From positions 1-64,000 of the forward strand of contig JAEUHZ010000047.1 in assembly GCA_016795205.1 (NCBI GenBank): a stretch of 64,000 bases of DNA. Direction: 5' to 3'. The translations under genes were made by a program, and so were the position numbers. Positions 45,801 to 54,127 of this stretch are shown piece by piece; position 1 is the first letter of the stretch; every line of letters begins with the position of its first letter. The stretch comes from Planctomycetota bacterium (GTDB taxonomy: Bacteria; Planctomycetota; UBA1135; GCA-002686595). A model generated the notes under the pieces. That model ran no database searches, had not been told where the DNA came from, and was given only the letters and a program-made list of their open reading frames with translations.

Positions 45801-47101
45801 GCCCGGTCGCCGTGGACGATCGCATCGACCTGACGCCCACGACGACGTTCCCTCTGGACATCGACGTCCTGGCCAACGACTCGCCGGGCAAGGGTTGCAC
45901 GTTCCCGGATTGCTCGGGGTGCGCCACGCCCAGCCGCGTGGACCCCTGCGCCTTGCGGATCACGACGCCGCCGCAGAACGGCAGCGTCGAGATCCTGGCC
46001 GACTGCAAGGTGCGCTACACGCCGGGGCCGGGCTTCTCGAACGGTGACCGCTTCTGCTACGAGGTCACGAACTCGTGCGGCTGCAAGGACACGGCCTGCG
46101 TCACGATCGCGAACTGCCGCGAGGTCGATCGCGCCACGTGCGGCAGCCTGCTGCTGTTCCCGGAGTACGACAACCGCCAGGCCTCGATGACGCTGTTCAC
46201 GATCACGAACGCGTGCTGCGAGATCTCGGACGGCGACCTGTGGGTCGAGATGCGGTTCATCGACGCGCTGACCTGCATGGAGACGGACTTCACCTTCCGC
46301 CTCACGCCGTGTGACACGCTCACGTTCCTGACGAGCACGGTGAACCCGAACTCGACGCGCGGCTACGCCTACGCCTTCGTGAAGCGTCCGACCGCCGGCC
46401 CGGGCAATCCGGGCGGCATGCCGATCGTGCGCAACAAGCTCATCGGCCAGGCGCTGATCATCAACGGCCTCGAGAACGTCGACTACTCGATGAACGCCGT
46501 CTCGTTCCTGGGCATCGGTCCCGAGCTCGCGGACAACGACGACGACGAGGACGGGATCCGCGACCTGAACGGGCCGTTCGGACCGCTGCCGGAGTACGAG
46601 CAGGCCCCGGACGAGATCCTGATCCCGCGCTTCCTGGCGCAGGACCCCGCGGGTCCCAACGCCCTGTTCCAGAGCGACCTGATCCTCTTGGGACTGTCCG
46701 GCGGGAGGGCGTTCACCACCACCGTCCAGTTCGAGGTCTTCAACGACTCGGAGGACGTCACGAGCCAGAACGCGAGCTTCTACTGCTGGGACAAGCGCCG
46801 CTTGGTCCAGTGGGCGCCCGGCACGCTCTACTCGGCGCTGTCGTTCCAAGGCGACGACCCCGAGGAGATCCTGGGCGCGCCGAACCAGATGGCCGGCTGG
46901 ATCCGCCTGAAGGGCCTGATCGCCGAATCGAGCCTCGAGGTCATCCGTGACCCGGCGATCTACGCGGTGCTCGTCGAGCGCTTCGGAGCGAACGCCGTGG
47001 CGGACCTGCCCTTCGAGAAGTGCTCGCAGGCGAATGGCGACCTGCTGCCGAGCGGGCCCCTGGGGGACGGGCCGGTGCCGACGAACGGCGACGACCAGTA
47101 G
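42881..47101 (+). CDS. Large secreted Cys-rich Ig-like tandem-repeat protein
   Basis: A 1,406-residue exported protein. A signal peptide (LLLSSAAVLGVTLPAYAQ) is followed by a unique domain to about residue 240. Residues about 241-975 hold eight Ig-like units of about 92 residues with AVNDTARVCAGATVTIPVLAN patterns, similar to tandem-95/cadherin-like bacterial domains, but with six Cys per central unit. A more divergent ninth unit follows, then a unique C-terminal domain of about 320 residues. Such proteins usually sit on the cell surface or in the matrix. The Cys pattern suggests disulfides in an oxidising location. The upstream 291 bases (42590-42880) show no gene and no clear ribosome binding site. 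Confidence 0.85.
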   Translation: MRTPSLLLSSAAVLGVTLPAYAQDCATTPPVTCTQGNQVDVTFGEPPTTQTSFGVPLGTQNGTWSSNSGNYRPLEIPKFVLQPGVCGTLIQADLTFEYVGRVRFRAENLDDKPQLVTASLNLTSEVFAPPALGLGQILIPNSGIVAAPVLGAFDGVQDYGGTSGFDQTSPDTVITRCFRITNPGQLAVLTGAVPGDVLQFNHQSTDQSAVVGAGNLATIVNTTAYLRVTVTYRSCVCQTSANDDTGRVCVGESVTVPVLANDTTTCGAIVPGSLAFVGTPPTGFALAGSNVVFNAAGIPAGVYVATYRVCNDQQPPCCDEGTVTVTVCETVANDDVARVCVGATVNVNVLANDSTTCGVLNPASLVFVGTPPPGFSIASGQVVYTNPGTPTSGTVQATYRVCNNLTTPCCDTATVTITICNVDAVNDTARVCAGATVTIPVLANDTTNCGVLVPGSLAFVGTPPAGFSIVGSNVVYANSGTPSSGTVQATYRVCNNENPACCDTATVTVTICNVDAVNDTARVCAGATVTIPVLNNDTTNCGALVPGSLAFVGTPPAGFSIVGSNVVYANSGTPSSGTVQATYRVCNNENPACCDTATVTVTICNVDAVNDTGRVCAGSTVSIPVLANDTTNCGALVVGSLAFVGTPPAGFSIVGSNVVYANSGTPSSGTVQATYSVCNNENPACCDTATVTVTICNVDAVNDTARVCAGASVTIPVLNNDTTNCGALVPGSLAFVGTPPAGFSIVGSNVVYANSGTPSSGTVQATYRVCNNENPACCDTATVTVTICNVTAVDDDVQACAGTTITIPVLANDTTNCGSLVVGSLAFVGTPPAGFSIAGGQIVYANPGTPNSGTVTATYRVCNDENRPCCDTAEVRVTICAVDAVDDPITICCGEVGEVNVLLNDSSTCGPLSCSDVEFLTPFPPGFSVQGCVVRYDSNLASCPPVAELRYRLRGGTGLVCLDEARVLVTVLARPVAVDDRIDLTPTTTFPLDIDVLANDSPGKGCTFPDCSGCATPSRVDPCALRITTPPQNGSVEILADCKVRYTPGPGFSNGDRFCYEVTNSCGCKDTACVTIANCREVDRATCGSLLLFPEYDNRQASMTLFTITNACCEISDGDLWVEMRFIDALTCMETDFTFRLTPCDTLTFLTSTVNPNSTRGYAYAFVKRPTAGPGNPGGMPIVRNKLIGQALIINGLENVDYSMNAVSFLGIGPELADNDDDEDGIRDLNGPFGPLPEYEQAPDEILIPRFLAQDPAGPNALFQSDLILLGLSGGRAFTTTVQFEVFNDSEDVTSQNASFYCWDKRRLVQWAPGTLYSALSFQGDDPEEILGAPNQMAGWIRLKGLIAESSLEVIRDPAIYAVLVERFGANAVADLPFEKCSQANGDLLPSGPLGDGPVPTNGDDQ
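43601..45808 (+). repeat. Tandem 276-bp repeats encoding Ig-like units
   Basis: Eight repeats inside the secreted protein gene. Boundaries at A-V-N-D/A-V-D-D fall at 44150, 44426, 44702, 44978, 45254 and 45530, an exact 276-base step. The first units have 273 and 276-279 bases and the last has 279. Units 3-6 (44150-45253) are nearly identical; between units 3 and 4 I count about a dozen differences by eye, mostly synonymous. Units 1, 2, 7 and 8 are more diverged. Confidence 0.92.
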
Positions 47102-47115
47102 TCGTCGCGCGAGAG

Positions 47116-47140
47116 GGTCCTCGCCCGCGTGGCGAGGACC
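47116..47140. terminator. Hairpin after the repeat-protein gene
   Basis: A perfect 10-bp stem GGTCCTCGCC/GGCGAGGACC around CGCGT, 14 bases past the stop of the large secreted protein and before the convergent epimerase-like gene. It is a likely terminator for one or both genes, but has no T tract. Confidence 0.65.
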
Positions 47141-47213
47141 ACAGCGACCGGCTCGCGCGCCGTGGACAGGAGCACAAGCCCGGAGGGTCCCGGCGCTTGG
47201 GGGCCAGCGACGT

Positions 47214-48158
47214 TCAGCGCGTCGCGCCCGCCAGGCGTTCCGCGCGCCACCAGTCGCCCTCCGCCACCTGCGCGATGCCCGTCGCGTAGGAGCGTGGCTG
47301 CCAGCCGAGCTCGAACACCGCGTTGCTGATGTCGTGCTCGTGGTGGAGGTTGAAGTACGCGCTGGCGCGGCGGTCGTCGGTCACGTCCGTGAAGAGGCCC
47401 TTCACGAGGATCAGCCGGTCGGCCCACTTCTTCGAGATGTTGCGGCGCTTCACGCCGCCCTTGGCCGCCGCGATCGTGAGGTCGATGAACTCGTTGTAGG
47501 GGATGCCCGCCGGGCCGGCCAGCTCGTAGCAGCAGTCGACGCCGCGGTCGAACCGGAAGAAGCGCAGCACGGCGTCGATCACGTCCTCGACGTGCACCGG
47601 GTTGATCTTCGACAGCCCGTCGTGAGGCACCCAGATGGTGCCGCGCTTCGCGCCGCACTTGCGCAGGAACGGCGCGGTATGGCGGAAGTCGCCCACGCCG
47701 TAGACCAGCGTCGGACGGAAGCTGGCCCAAGGGATCCCCGAGCCGCGGATCAGCTTCTCCTGGACGCGCTTGCTGTCGCGGTAGTAGCTGTAGACCGGTG
47801 CGCCGATCACGGCCGAGCTGACGACCCAGATCTGGAAGCTCGAGTGCGCGCCACGCCGAGCCTCGGCGAGCAGGGCCTCCGTGCCCTGGATGTTGATCGC
47901 GCGCATCTGCTCCTCGCCCAGGTGGTCGTGCGCACTGGCGACGTGGATCAGGAGCTCCGCGCCGGTCAGGAAGCCGTGCAGGGACGCGGGCTGCGTGAGG
48001 TCGCCCTCGTGGACGCGCGCCGCAGCGCCCGGCGGGAGCTCCAGGGCACTGGCGCGCCCCGGCCGCGCGAGCAGGGTCAGCTCGTGGCCGGCGCCGAGCA
48101 GCGCGCGAGCCAAGTAGCCCCCGATGAACCCCGTGGCTCCCGTGACGGCGATCTTCAT
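47214..48158 (-). CDS. NAD-dependent epimerase/dehydratase-family protein (extended SDR)
   Basis: A 314-residue Rossmann-fold protein. The nucleotide-binding motif is VTGATGFIGGYLARALL, and the catalytic region has VVSSAVIGAPVYSYYRDSK, giving a YxxxK-like pair. Extended SDRs act on nucleotide sugars, steroids or flavonoid-like ketones. The later part (YELAGPAGIPYNEFIDL) is like 3-beta-HSD and NDP-sugar epimerase relatives. Substrate is unclear. It begins 45 bases from the next gene on the same strand. Confidence 0.8.
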   Translation of the reverse strand: MKIAVTGATGFIGGYLARALLGAGHELTLLARPGRASALELPPGAAARVHEGDLTQPASLHGFLTGAELLIHVASAHDHLGEEQMRAINIQGTEALLAEARRGAHSSFQIWVVSSAVIGAPVYSYYRDSKRVQEKLIRGSGIPWASFRPTLVYGVGDFRHTAPFLRKCGAKRGTIWVPHDGLSKINPVHVEDVIDAVLRFFRFDRGVDCCYELAGPAGIPYNEFIDLTIAAAKGGVKRRNISKKWADRLILVKGLFTDVTDDRRASAYFNLHHEHDISNAVFELGWQPRSYATGIAQVAEGDWWRAERLAGATR

Positions 48159-48203
48159 GGTCGTCTCGAAGTCCGGAAGGATACTCCCTGGCCGTGCGCC
48201 GCG

Positions 48204-50603
48204 TCAGCGCGCGTCGGAGAGGTCCTCCAAGCGCTCGCCCAGCGCGTCCGCCGCCCGCAGGAAACCGTCCGGCAGGTCATCGAGGAACCCGAGCAGCGCC
48301 GCGCGGTGCGCGCGCGCCAGGGGGTGCAGCACAGGCGCGAGCTCCTCGACGCCGGCCGGCTCGGCCGCCCAGCGCAGGACGTCGACGCAGTACCCGGCCA
48401 GCGCGGCGCGAGGCGCGCGGAACTCGAGCACCGGCCGGTCGTCACGCATGGGCCGGGTCCCGGCGGCGAAGGCGCGCAGGCGCGCATCGCTCGCCACCTG
48501 CAGCGCGGCCAGCTCGCGCCCGGAACGGATGCCGAGCGGCGCGAGGTGCTCGCGCACGCGCGGTGGCAGCGCGCGCTCGAGCAGGCTCGCCTCCCCGGGG
48601 AGCTCCGCCGCCGCGCCCACGAGCACGAGGTCGTAGGCCGTGACCCAGGCCGAGACGCGCTCGAACGCCGCGGCCCAGGTGGCCGCGACCGTGCGCACGT
48701 CCTCGGTCGACAGCTCGTAGAGCGGCAGCCACTGCGACGCGACGCCTCCCGGCGCGAGCCGCGCGCGCATCGTGCGGAAGTGCTCCAGCGTGTAGAGGTC
48801 GCTCGACCCGCGCGTCCAGGGGTGCACCGGGTCCGACGTGACGAGGTCGTAGGGCTCGCGTGCGAGCGCCAACCATTGCCGCCCGTCGGCGATCACGAGC
48901 CGTGTGCGCGCATCGTCGAGCACGCGCCCGTTCCAGGCGCCGAACTCGCGCGCGGCGCGCGCGACGGCCGGCGAGATCTCGGCGATCTCGAGCGCCTCGA
49001 GCTGCGGGAGGTCGAGCAGGCTGCCGGCCGTCATGCCGGTCCCCAGCCCGATCACGAGCGCGCGCCGGACCTCCCCGTGGAGCAGCCCCGGCACGTGCCC
49101 CAAGAGGTACTGGAGCCGCCGGTCGACGGGCGCGGTCGAGGCCTCGGCCTTGCCGTTCACGCGCAGGGCGAGCACGGGCTCGCCACGACTCGAGGTCGCC
49201 TCGTGCACGCTGGCCGTGGTGTGTGCGTCGTGGGCCAGGAGCCGCGGGCGCGGCGCCTCGCGCTCGCCGGCCGGGAGCACGGACGCGTTCGCGACCGCCA
49301 GGGTCCCGACGATGGCCAGGGCCAAGAGCCCGCGCCGCGCCGGCGCCACGATCCAGGCCGCCACGAACGGCGCGGCGAGCGCGGCGACGACCGCCCCGCG
49401 CGGGCCGCAGGCCGGGATCAGCACGAAGGCCGCGCCCAAGCTGCCCGCCAGCGCGCCGGCCGTGTTCCACGAGTAGGTGCGCGCGATCCAGCGCTCGCGC
49501 TCGGCATCGGGCCGGTCCGCGGCGATCGCACCGGCGGCGGCCGGCAGCGCGACGCCGAAGGCGATCGCCGGCGGGAGCAGCGCCAGGCCGGCGAACAGCG
49601 CGTGCGCGAGCCAGGCGCGCAGGATCGAGCCGCCCTGCACGCCGCGGTTCGCGAGCCCCGCGAACAGGTCCGCCTCGCCGAGTTGGAGGCGCAGCGCGAG
49701 CAGCCCGCAGGCAACGAGCAGCGGCGCGGCCAGCGCCGCCAGGAACAGCGCGCCGCGCGCGCGCTCCGCGCGCTCGGGAAGCGCACTCTCGGGCAGTCCC
49801 GAGCGCGTGCGGCGCGCGGCGAGCTGTCGCGCGCCCAGGCCGATCCCGAACAGGAACACGGCCAGCACGATGCCGAAGGCGTAGACCGAGGCACCGGTCA
49901 CCGTGACGAGCAGGCGCAGGAGCGCGATCTCGAGCGCCAGGCTGGCAAAGCCCAAGAGCAGCGCCGCGACGAGCAGCGGATGGAAGCGGCCCGAGGGCGG
50001 CGCGAGCGCCGGCGCGCGCTCTCCGGCGGCGGGCGGCGGCTCGGCGAGGAGCCACAACGCCAGCCCGGCCGCGAGGAACTCGAGGCCGGCGGCCGCCCAC
50101 AGCGCGCCCGGCAAGCCGAAGGCCGGCAAGAGCAGGAACGGCGCGGCCAGCGCGCCGGCCGCCGCGCCCAGCGTGTTCGCGCCGTAGAAGGCGCTCGTCT
50201 CGGAGGTCGCTTCCGCGCGGCTGCGGACGGCGAGCCGGGCCATGAGCGGCACGCTGGCGCCGAAGCCCAGCGCCGGCGGCAGGAGCACGAGCAGCGCGAA
50301 CGCCGCGCGAGCGGCGAACGTCTCGAGCGGCGGCGCGTTCGACAGCATGAACGGCGTCGCCGCGGCCCAGGCACCGATCGAGAGCTCGAGCAGGGCGTAG
50401 GCGCGGCGCGGAGCGTGGACGCGCTCGGCCGCCCGGGCGAAGAGCACGGCTCCCAGCCCCAGACCCAGGAGGAAGATCGAGACGACCAGCGCGGCGCCGG
50501 CCGCATCGCTGCCCACGATGCGCGCGAGCCAGCGCGCCCAGACGGTCTCCTCGACGAGGGCCGCGGCGCCGGACAGGAAGAAGACGAGGTCGGAACGGCG
50601 CAT
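48204..50603 (-). CDS. Membrane protein fused to spermidine-synthase-like domain
   Basis: A 799-residue protein with many hydrophobic helices (residues 1-450), then a spermidine-synthase/methyltransferase-type domain. The SAM-like fold has VIGLGTGMTAGSLLDLPQLE and a DLVTSDPVHPWTRGSSDLYT loop. Fusions of this kind are often annotated as fused MFS/spermidine synthase. The true substrate is usually unknown, and it may not make spermidine. I start at the ATG of MRRSDLVFFLSGAAALVEE; 25 further codons upstream are open but hydrophilic. The gene is divergent from the phosphorylase gene. Confidence 0.8.
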   Translation of the reverse strand: MRRSDLVFFLSGAAALVEETVWARWLARIVGSDAAGAALVVSIFLLGLGLGAVLFARAAERVHAPRRAYALLELSIGAWAAATPFMLSNAPPLETFAARAAFALLVLLPPALGFGASVPLMARLAVRSRAEATSETSAFYGANTLGAAAGALAAPFLLLPAFGLPGALWAAAGLEFLAAGLALWLLAEPPPAAGERAPALAPPSGRFHPLLVAALLLGFASLALEIALLRLLVTVTGASVYAFGIVLAVFLFGIGLGARQLAARRTRSGLPESALPERAERARGALFLAALAAPLLVACGLLALRLQLGEADLFAGLANRGVQGGSILRAWLAHALFAGLALLPPAIAFGVALPAAAGAIAADRPDAERERWIARTYSWNTAGALAGSLGAAFVLIPACGPRGAVVAALAAPFVAAWIVAPARRGLLALAIVGTLAVANASVLPAGEREAPRPRLLAHDAHTTASVHEATSSRGEPVLALRVNGKAEASTAPVDRRLQYLLGHVPGLLHGEVRRALVIGLGTGMTAGSLLDLPQLEALEIAEISPAVARAAREFGAWNGRVLDDARTRLVIADGRQWLALAREPYDLVTSDPVHPWTRGSSDLYTLEHFRTMRARLAPGGVASQWLPLYELSTEDVRTVAATWAAAFERVSAWVTAYDLVLVGAAAELPGEASLLERALPPRVREHLAPLGIRSGRELAALQVASDARLRAFAAGTRPMRDDRPVLEFRAPRAALAGYCVDVLRWAAEPAGVEELAPVLHPLARAHRAALLGFLDDLPDGFLRAADALGERLEDLSDAR

Positions 50604-50716
50604 CGTCGGCGGGCCGCGAGCGTAGGCGCTGCCGCGTTCGCGCGCCGCTCCTTTCTGGGCGCCGGACGCAGGGCTCACGCGTGCGGCGCAGCCCTGCGTC
50701 GGCCATGCTGGGGCCG

Positions 50717-51388
50717 ATGGTCCACGGCCTCCTGTGCGCGCTCGAGCCCGAGCTCGGCTCGCTCTGCGACGCGGTCCGCAGCCGGCGCCGGGTTCAGGGG
50801 GTCGAGGTCCTGGAGCTCGACGTCCCCGGCGGCTCGCTCTTGGCCGCGGTCTCGGGCGTCGGCAAGGTCCGGGCGGCTCAGGCTGCGGCGGTGCTCCTGG
50901 GCGAGGGCGTCTCGCGCGGCCTGCTCGTCGTGGGGACCTGCGGCGGGCTCACCCGCGACCTGGCGCCCGGCACATTGGTCCACGCGCGGATCGCGGCGCA
51001 GGTCGACCTGGCGGTGCGCGAGGGGCGTGAACTTCCTTCCGACCCCGAGCTGCGGGCCGCCTGGCGCCGCGTCGCGCCCGGTCCCGAGGCCTGGTTCCTG
51101 ACCGCCGACCGGCCCGTGCTGAACCCCTGGCGGCGCCTGCGGCTCGTGCGCGCCTTCGCGGGCTCCTGCGCCGCGGAGATGGAGACCGCGGCGGTCGCGG
51201 CGGTCGCCGAGCGCGCCGGCGTGCCCTGGGCCGCGTTGCGCGCCGTGACGGACCGCGCGTCCTTCCTGGGCGCGGCCGAGTTCCGGGCGCGCTTCGGAAG
51301 CTTGGCCGGGCGCGCTGCCGATACCGTTCGGGACCTCCTGGCCGCGGGGCGCTCCGCTTCCGTGGCTCCCCCGGAGGGCTCCCGCTAG
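50717..51388 (+). CDS. Nucleoside phosphorylase/nucleosidase-family protein
   Basis: A 223-residue protein of the PNP/UDP-phosphorylase and MTA/SAH-nucleosidase superfamily. Visible signatures are VVGTCGGLTRDLAPG and CAAEMETAAVAAVAERAG, the latter including the family's conserved Glu region near the purine-binding site. The exact substrate is uncertain; a nucleosidase role or the hopanoid-associated phosphorylase group are both possible. Of the in-frame starts at 50681 (GTG), 50705 (ATG) and 50717 (ATG), the last gives the typical MxxGLLCALE opening. The sugar-transferase gene follows after 59 bases. Confidence 0.72.
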   Translation: MVHGLLCALEPELGSLCDAVRSRRRVQGVEVLELDVPGGSLLAAVSGVGKVRAAQAAAVLLGEGVSRGLLVVGTCGGLTRDLAPGTLVHARIAAQVDLAVREGRELPSDPELRAAWRRVAPGPEAWFLTADRPVLNPWRRLRLVRAFAGSCAAEMETAAVAAVAERAGVPWAALRAVTDRASFLGAAEFRARFGSLAGRAADTVRDLLAAGRSASVAPPEGSR

Positions 51389-51447
51389 GATCGCGCCGGC
51401 CTCCATGACCGGCGCGGCCGCCTCGTGCCCCGACCCGAACGACCCCG

Positions 51448-52980
51448 ATGCGCATCTCCCGCGAGCTCGGAGGCGAAGTCGCGCGGCCGGAAGTCCTTCC
51501 TGCCGTGAGCGTCGGGACGTTCGTGCGCCGGAACTTCGAGCCGGTCGTCCTGTCCGTCCAGGTCCTCCTCGACCTGGTCGTGGTGCTCGCCTCCTGCTGG
51601 GTGGGCTACCTGCTGGGCGAGCGCCTGGGCAGCGTCGGCGCCAGCGTGCCGCCCGAGTTCTACCAGAAGCTGGCGGCGCTGATCGCCGCCGTGTGCTTGG
51701 TGAGCTTCCACGCCTTCGGGCTGTACAAGCCCACGAAGTCGCTGCTCAACATGGAGGAGTTCCAGGCGATCTTCAAGGCCACAGCGGTGGCCTTCCTGGT
51801 GCTCTTCACGCTGGTCGTCTACCTGCACAGCACCCAGAAGACGGCCGCCGGGCCGGTGTTCGAGGTCCTGGTCCCGCTGCACCGGATCATCGACCTGGAC
51901 ATCAACCCCAACGACATCTCGCGCCTGACCCTGCTGCTCACCTTCGGGCTGGTCCTGGCGCTGATGACCGCCAGCCGTTTCGTGTCCTTCAAGACGATCC
52001 AGCTCTTGCACCGGCGCGGCATCGGGAACCGCAACGTGCTGGTCTACGGCACGGGCGACACGGCGCGGAAGCTCCAGCGCAAGTTCATGATCGTGCCCAC
52101 GCTGGGCCTGAACCTGGTCGGATTCGTGGAGGACGAAGCCGAGAAGCGCGACCCGGCGATCGAGGGCTCCCGCATCCTGGGTCGCTTCGAGGACCTCGAG
52201 CGCCTGGTGGGCGTGCACAAGATCAGCGAGGTCTTCATCGCCATGCCGGAGGCGCCGGAGGAGCGCGTCATGCGCGTGGTCTCCGAGTGCGAGCGGCTGG
52301 GCGTGGTCTACAAGATCGTGCCGCGCTTCTACCACTTGCTGGCGTTCAAGGTGCGCATCGAGACGCTGGACTCGATCCCCTTGATCACGCGCCCCGATCG
52401 GCGCCCGAGCCTGATGCAAGCCGCGACGCGGCGTGTGCTGGACCTGGTCGTGGCCAGCCTGGTGATCGTGCTGTTCGTCCCGGTGCTGGTGGTGACCGCC
52501 ATCCTGATCAAGCGCGAGTCGCCCGGCCCGGTGTTCTTCGTGCAGCACCGGATCGGCCGTGACGGCCGGCCGTTCCCCATGATCAAGTTCCGGACGATGC
52601 ACCACCACATGTCCGGGGACGCGCTGGCGCCGCGCTCCTCCTACGACCCGCGCATCACGCGCATCGGGCGCTGGCTGCGCCGCTACAGCCTCGACGAGCT
52701 GCCCCAGTTCTTCAACGTGATCGCCGGCCACATGAGCGTGGTCGGGCCGCGGCCCGAGATGCGCTTCATCGTCGACGCCTACAGCCCGCTCGAGCGTGAA
52801 CGGCTGCGCGTGAAGCCCGGCATCACGGGGCTGTGGCAGATCAGCTACGCGCGCGCCGCCGCGATCCACGAGAACCTGGACTACGACCTGTACTACATCG
52901 AGCACCAATCCCTGCTCCTCGACGTCGTGATCATCGCCCTGACGGGCTTCGCCGTCGTCAAGGGCTCCGGCGCGTACTGA
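51448..52980 (+). CDS. Exopolysaccharide polyprenyl glycosylphosphotransferase (initiating sugar transferase)
   Basis: A 510-residue membrane enzyme that transfers a sugar-1-phosphate to undecaprenyl phosphate, starting glycan assembly. The N-terminal half has four or five membrane helices and a Rossmann-like middle domain (RNVLVYGTGDTARKLQ). The bacterial sugar-transferase domain occupies about residues 320-510, with FPMIKFRTMHHH, RRYSLDELPQFFNVIAGHMS and GITGLWQ. It resembles the CpsE/WbaP family. As the first gene of the glycan cluster it defines the pathway type. TAGGAT lies upstream and could be a promoter -10 element. Confidence 0.9.
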   Translation: MRISRELGGEVARPEVLPAVSVGTFVRRNFEPVVLSVQVLLDLVVVLASCWVGYLLGERLGSVGASVPPEFYQKLAALIAAVCLVSFHAFGLYKPTKSLLNMEEFQAIFKATAVAFLVLFTLVVYLHSTQKTAAGPVFEVLVPLHRIIDLDINPNDISRLTLLLTFGLVLALMTASRFVSFKTIQLLHRRGIGNRNVLVYGTGDTARKLQRKFMIVPTLGLNLVGFVEDEAEKRDPAIEGSRILGRFEDLERLVGVHKISEVFIAMPEAPEERVMRVVSECERLGVVYKIVPRFYHLLAFKVRIETLDSIPLITRPDRRPSLMQAATRRVLDLVVASLVIVLFVPVLVVTAILIKRESPGPVFFVQHRIGRDGRPFPMIKFRTMHHHMSGDALAPRSSYDPRITRIGRWLRRYSLDELPQFFNVIAGHMSVVGPRPEMRFIVDAYSPLERERLRVKPGITGLWQISYARAAAIHENLDYDLYYIEHQSLLLDVVIIALTGFAVVKGSGAY

Positions 52981-52993
52981 GGAGCGGCAGCGC

Positions 52994-54127
52994 TTGCGCG
53001 TCCTGCACGTCATGGAGTGCACGATCGGGGGCACGCGCCGCCACCTGGTCGACGTTGCGCTGGGCCAGCGACAGTGCGGGCTCGACGTGGCCGTCGCCGC
53101 CGCGGCGCTCAGGCAGCCCGACTTCGAGGCCGACTTGCGGCGGTTGGAGCAGCGCGGGGTGCGCGTGCATCGCGTGCCGATGGTGCGGCAGATCGCCCCG
53201 CTCACCGATGCACGCCACCTCGGCGCGCTGCGGCGCGTCTTGGCGCGGGAATCACCCGACGTCGTGCACACGCACTCCAGCAAGGGCGGCGCCCTGGGGC
53301 GCCTGGCGTCGATCCTCGACGAGCGCGGCGCGCGGGTCCACACGCCGCACACGTTCTCGTTCCTGTTCGACGCCATGTTCGGGGCCGGGAAGCGCGCACT
53401 GTTCCGCGAGGTCGAGCGCGCCCTCGCGGGCCACACGGCGCGCACGATCGCGGTCTCGCCCTCCGAGGCCCGCACGATCGCGGCCTCGGGGGTCGTCGAT
53501 CGCGAGCGACTGCGTGTCGTGCCGAACGGCATCGACCCCGCGCCCTACCTCAAGGTCGAGCCCGCGCCGCGGAGCGAACTGGCGGCGGACCCGCGGCGCC
53601 GCGTGGCGCTCGTCGTGGGGCTCCTGAATGCGGCCAAGGGCCAGGACTTGCTGCTCGAGGCGCTGGCGCGACCGGGCTTGGAGGCCTTGCAGGTGGCGTT
53701 CGCGGGCGACGGCGCCGACGCCCAGCGGCTGGCCGCCCGTGCCGGCGAGCTCGGGCTCTCCGCGCGCGTCCGCTTCCTGGGCTTTCGCGCCGACGTGCCG
53801 CGACTCCTGGCCGCGGCCGACCTGCTCGTGCTGCCCTCGCGCTGGGAGGGCATGCCCTACGCGGTCCTCGAGGCCATGGCGGCGGGGAAGCCGGTCGTGG
53901 CCACGCCCGTGGACGGCGCCATCGATCTCGTGCTCCCCGCGCTCTCCGGCGAGCTCGCGGCGCGGGTCGGGCCCGGGGAGCTCGCCGAGGCGCTCGGGCG
54001 CGCGCTGGCGCGCAGCGACGTGGAGCTGGCCGCGATGGGGGGGCGGGGGCGCGAGCTGCTGCTCGCGCGCCACACCGCCGAGGCCATGGTCGCCGGCCTC
54101 GTGGCGGTCTACCGTGAGGCGCTTTGA
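52994..54127 (+). CDS. Glycosyltransferase family 4, first in cluster
   Basis: A 377-residue GT-B glycosyltransferase. The N-terminal half has VHTPHTFSFLFDAMF and the C-terminal half has the nucleotide-sugar part (VALVVGLLNAAKGQDLLLEAL) with the Ex7E-like WEGMPYAVLEAMAAGKPVV. It starts with TTG 13 bases after the sugar transferase and overlaps the next gene by TTGA. Substrate is unknown. Confidence 0.87.
   Translation: MRVLHVMECTIGGTRRHLVDVALGQRQCGLDVAVAAAALRQPDFEADLRRLEQRGVRVHRVPMVRQIAPLTDARHLGALRRVLARESPDVVHTHSSKGGALGRLASILDERGARVHTPHTFSFLFDAMFGAGKRALFREVERALAGHTARTIAVSPSEARTIAASGVVDRERLRVVPNGIDPAPYLKVEPAPRSELAADPRRRVALVVGLLNAAKGQDLLLEALARPGLEALQVAFAGDGADAQRLAARAGELGLSARVRFLGFRADVPRLLAAADLLVLPSRWEGMPYAVLEAMAAGKPVVATPVDGAIDLVLPALSGELAARVGPGELAEALGRALARSDVELAAMGGRGRELLLARHTAEAMVAGLVAVYREAL

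Noticed and set aside
43601-45808. CRISPR array
   Set aside because: The repeats are long (276 bp), contiguous, in frame, without spacers, and encode protein domains.
38942-46849. A stop-free frame of 2,635 codons on the minus strand, antisense to acs, the acyl-CoA ligase and the repeat protein
   Set aside because: It lies over three well-supported genes with strong protein signatures on the plus strand. Its own sequence is full of Arg, Ala and Gly with no domain, and it echoes the 276-bp repeats. It is an effect of high GC and codon use.
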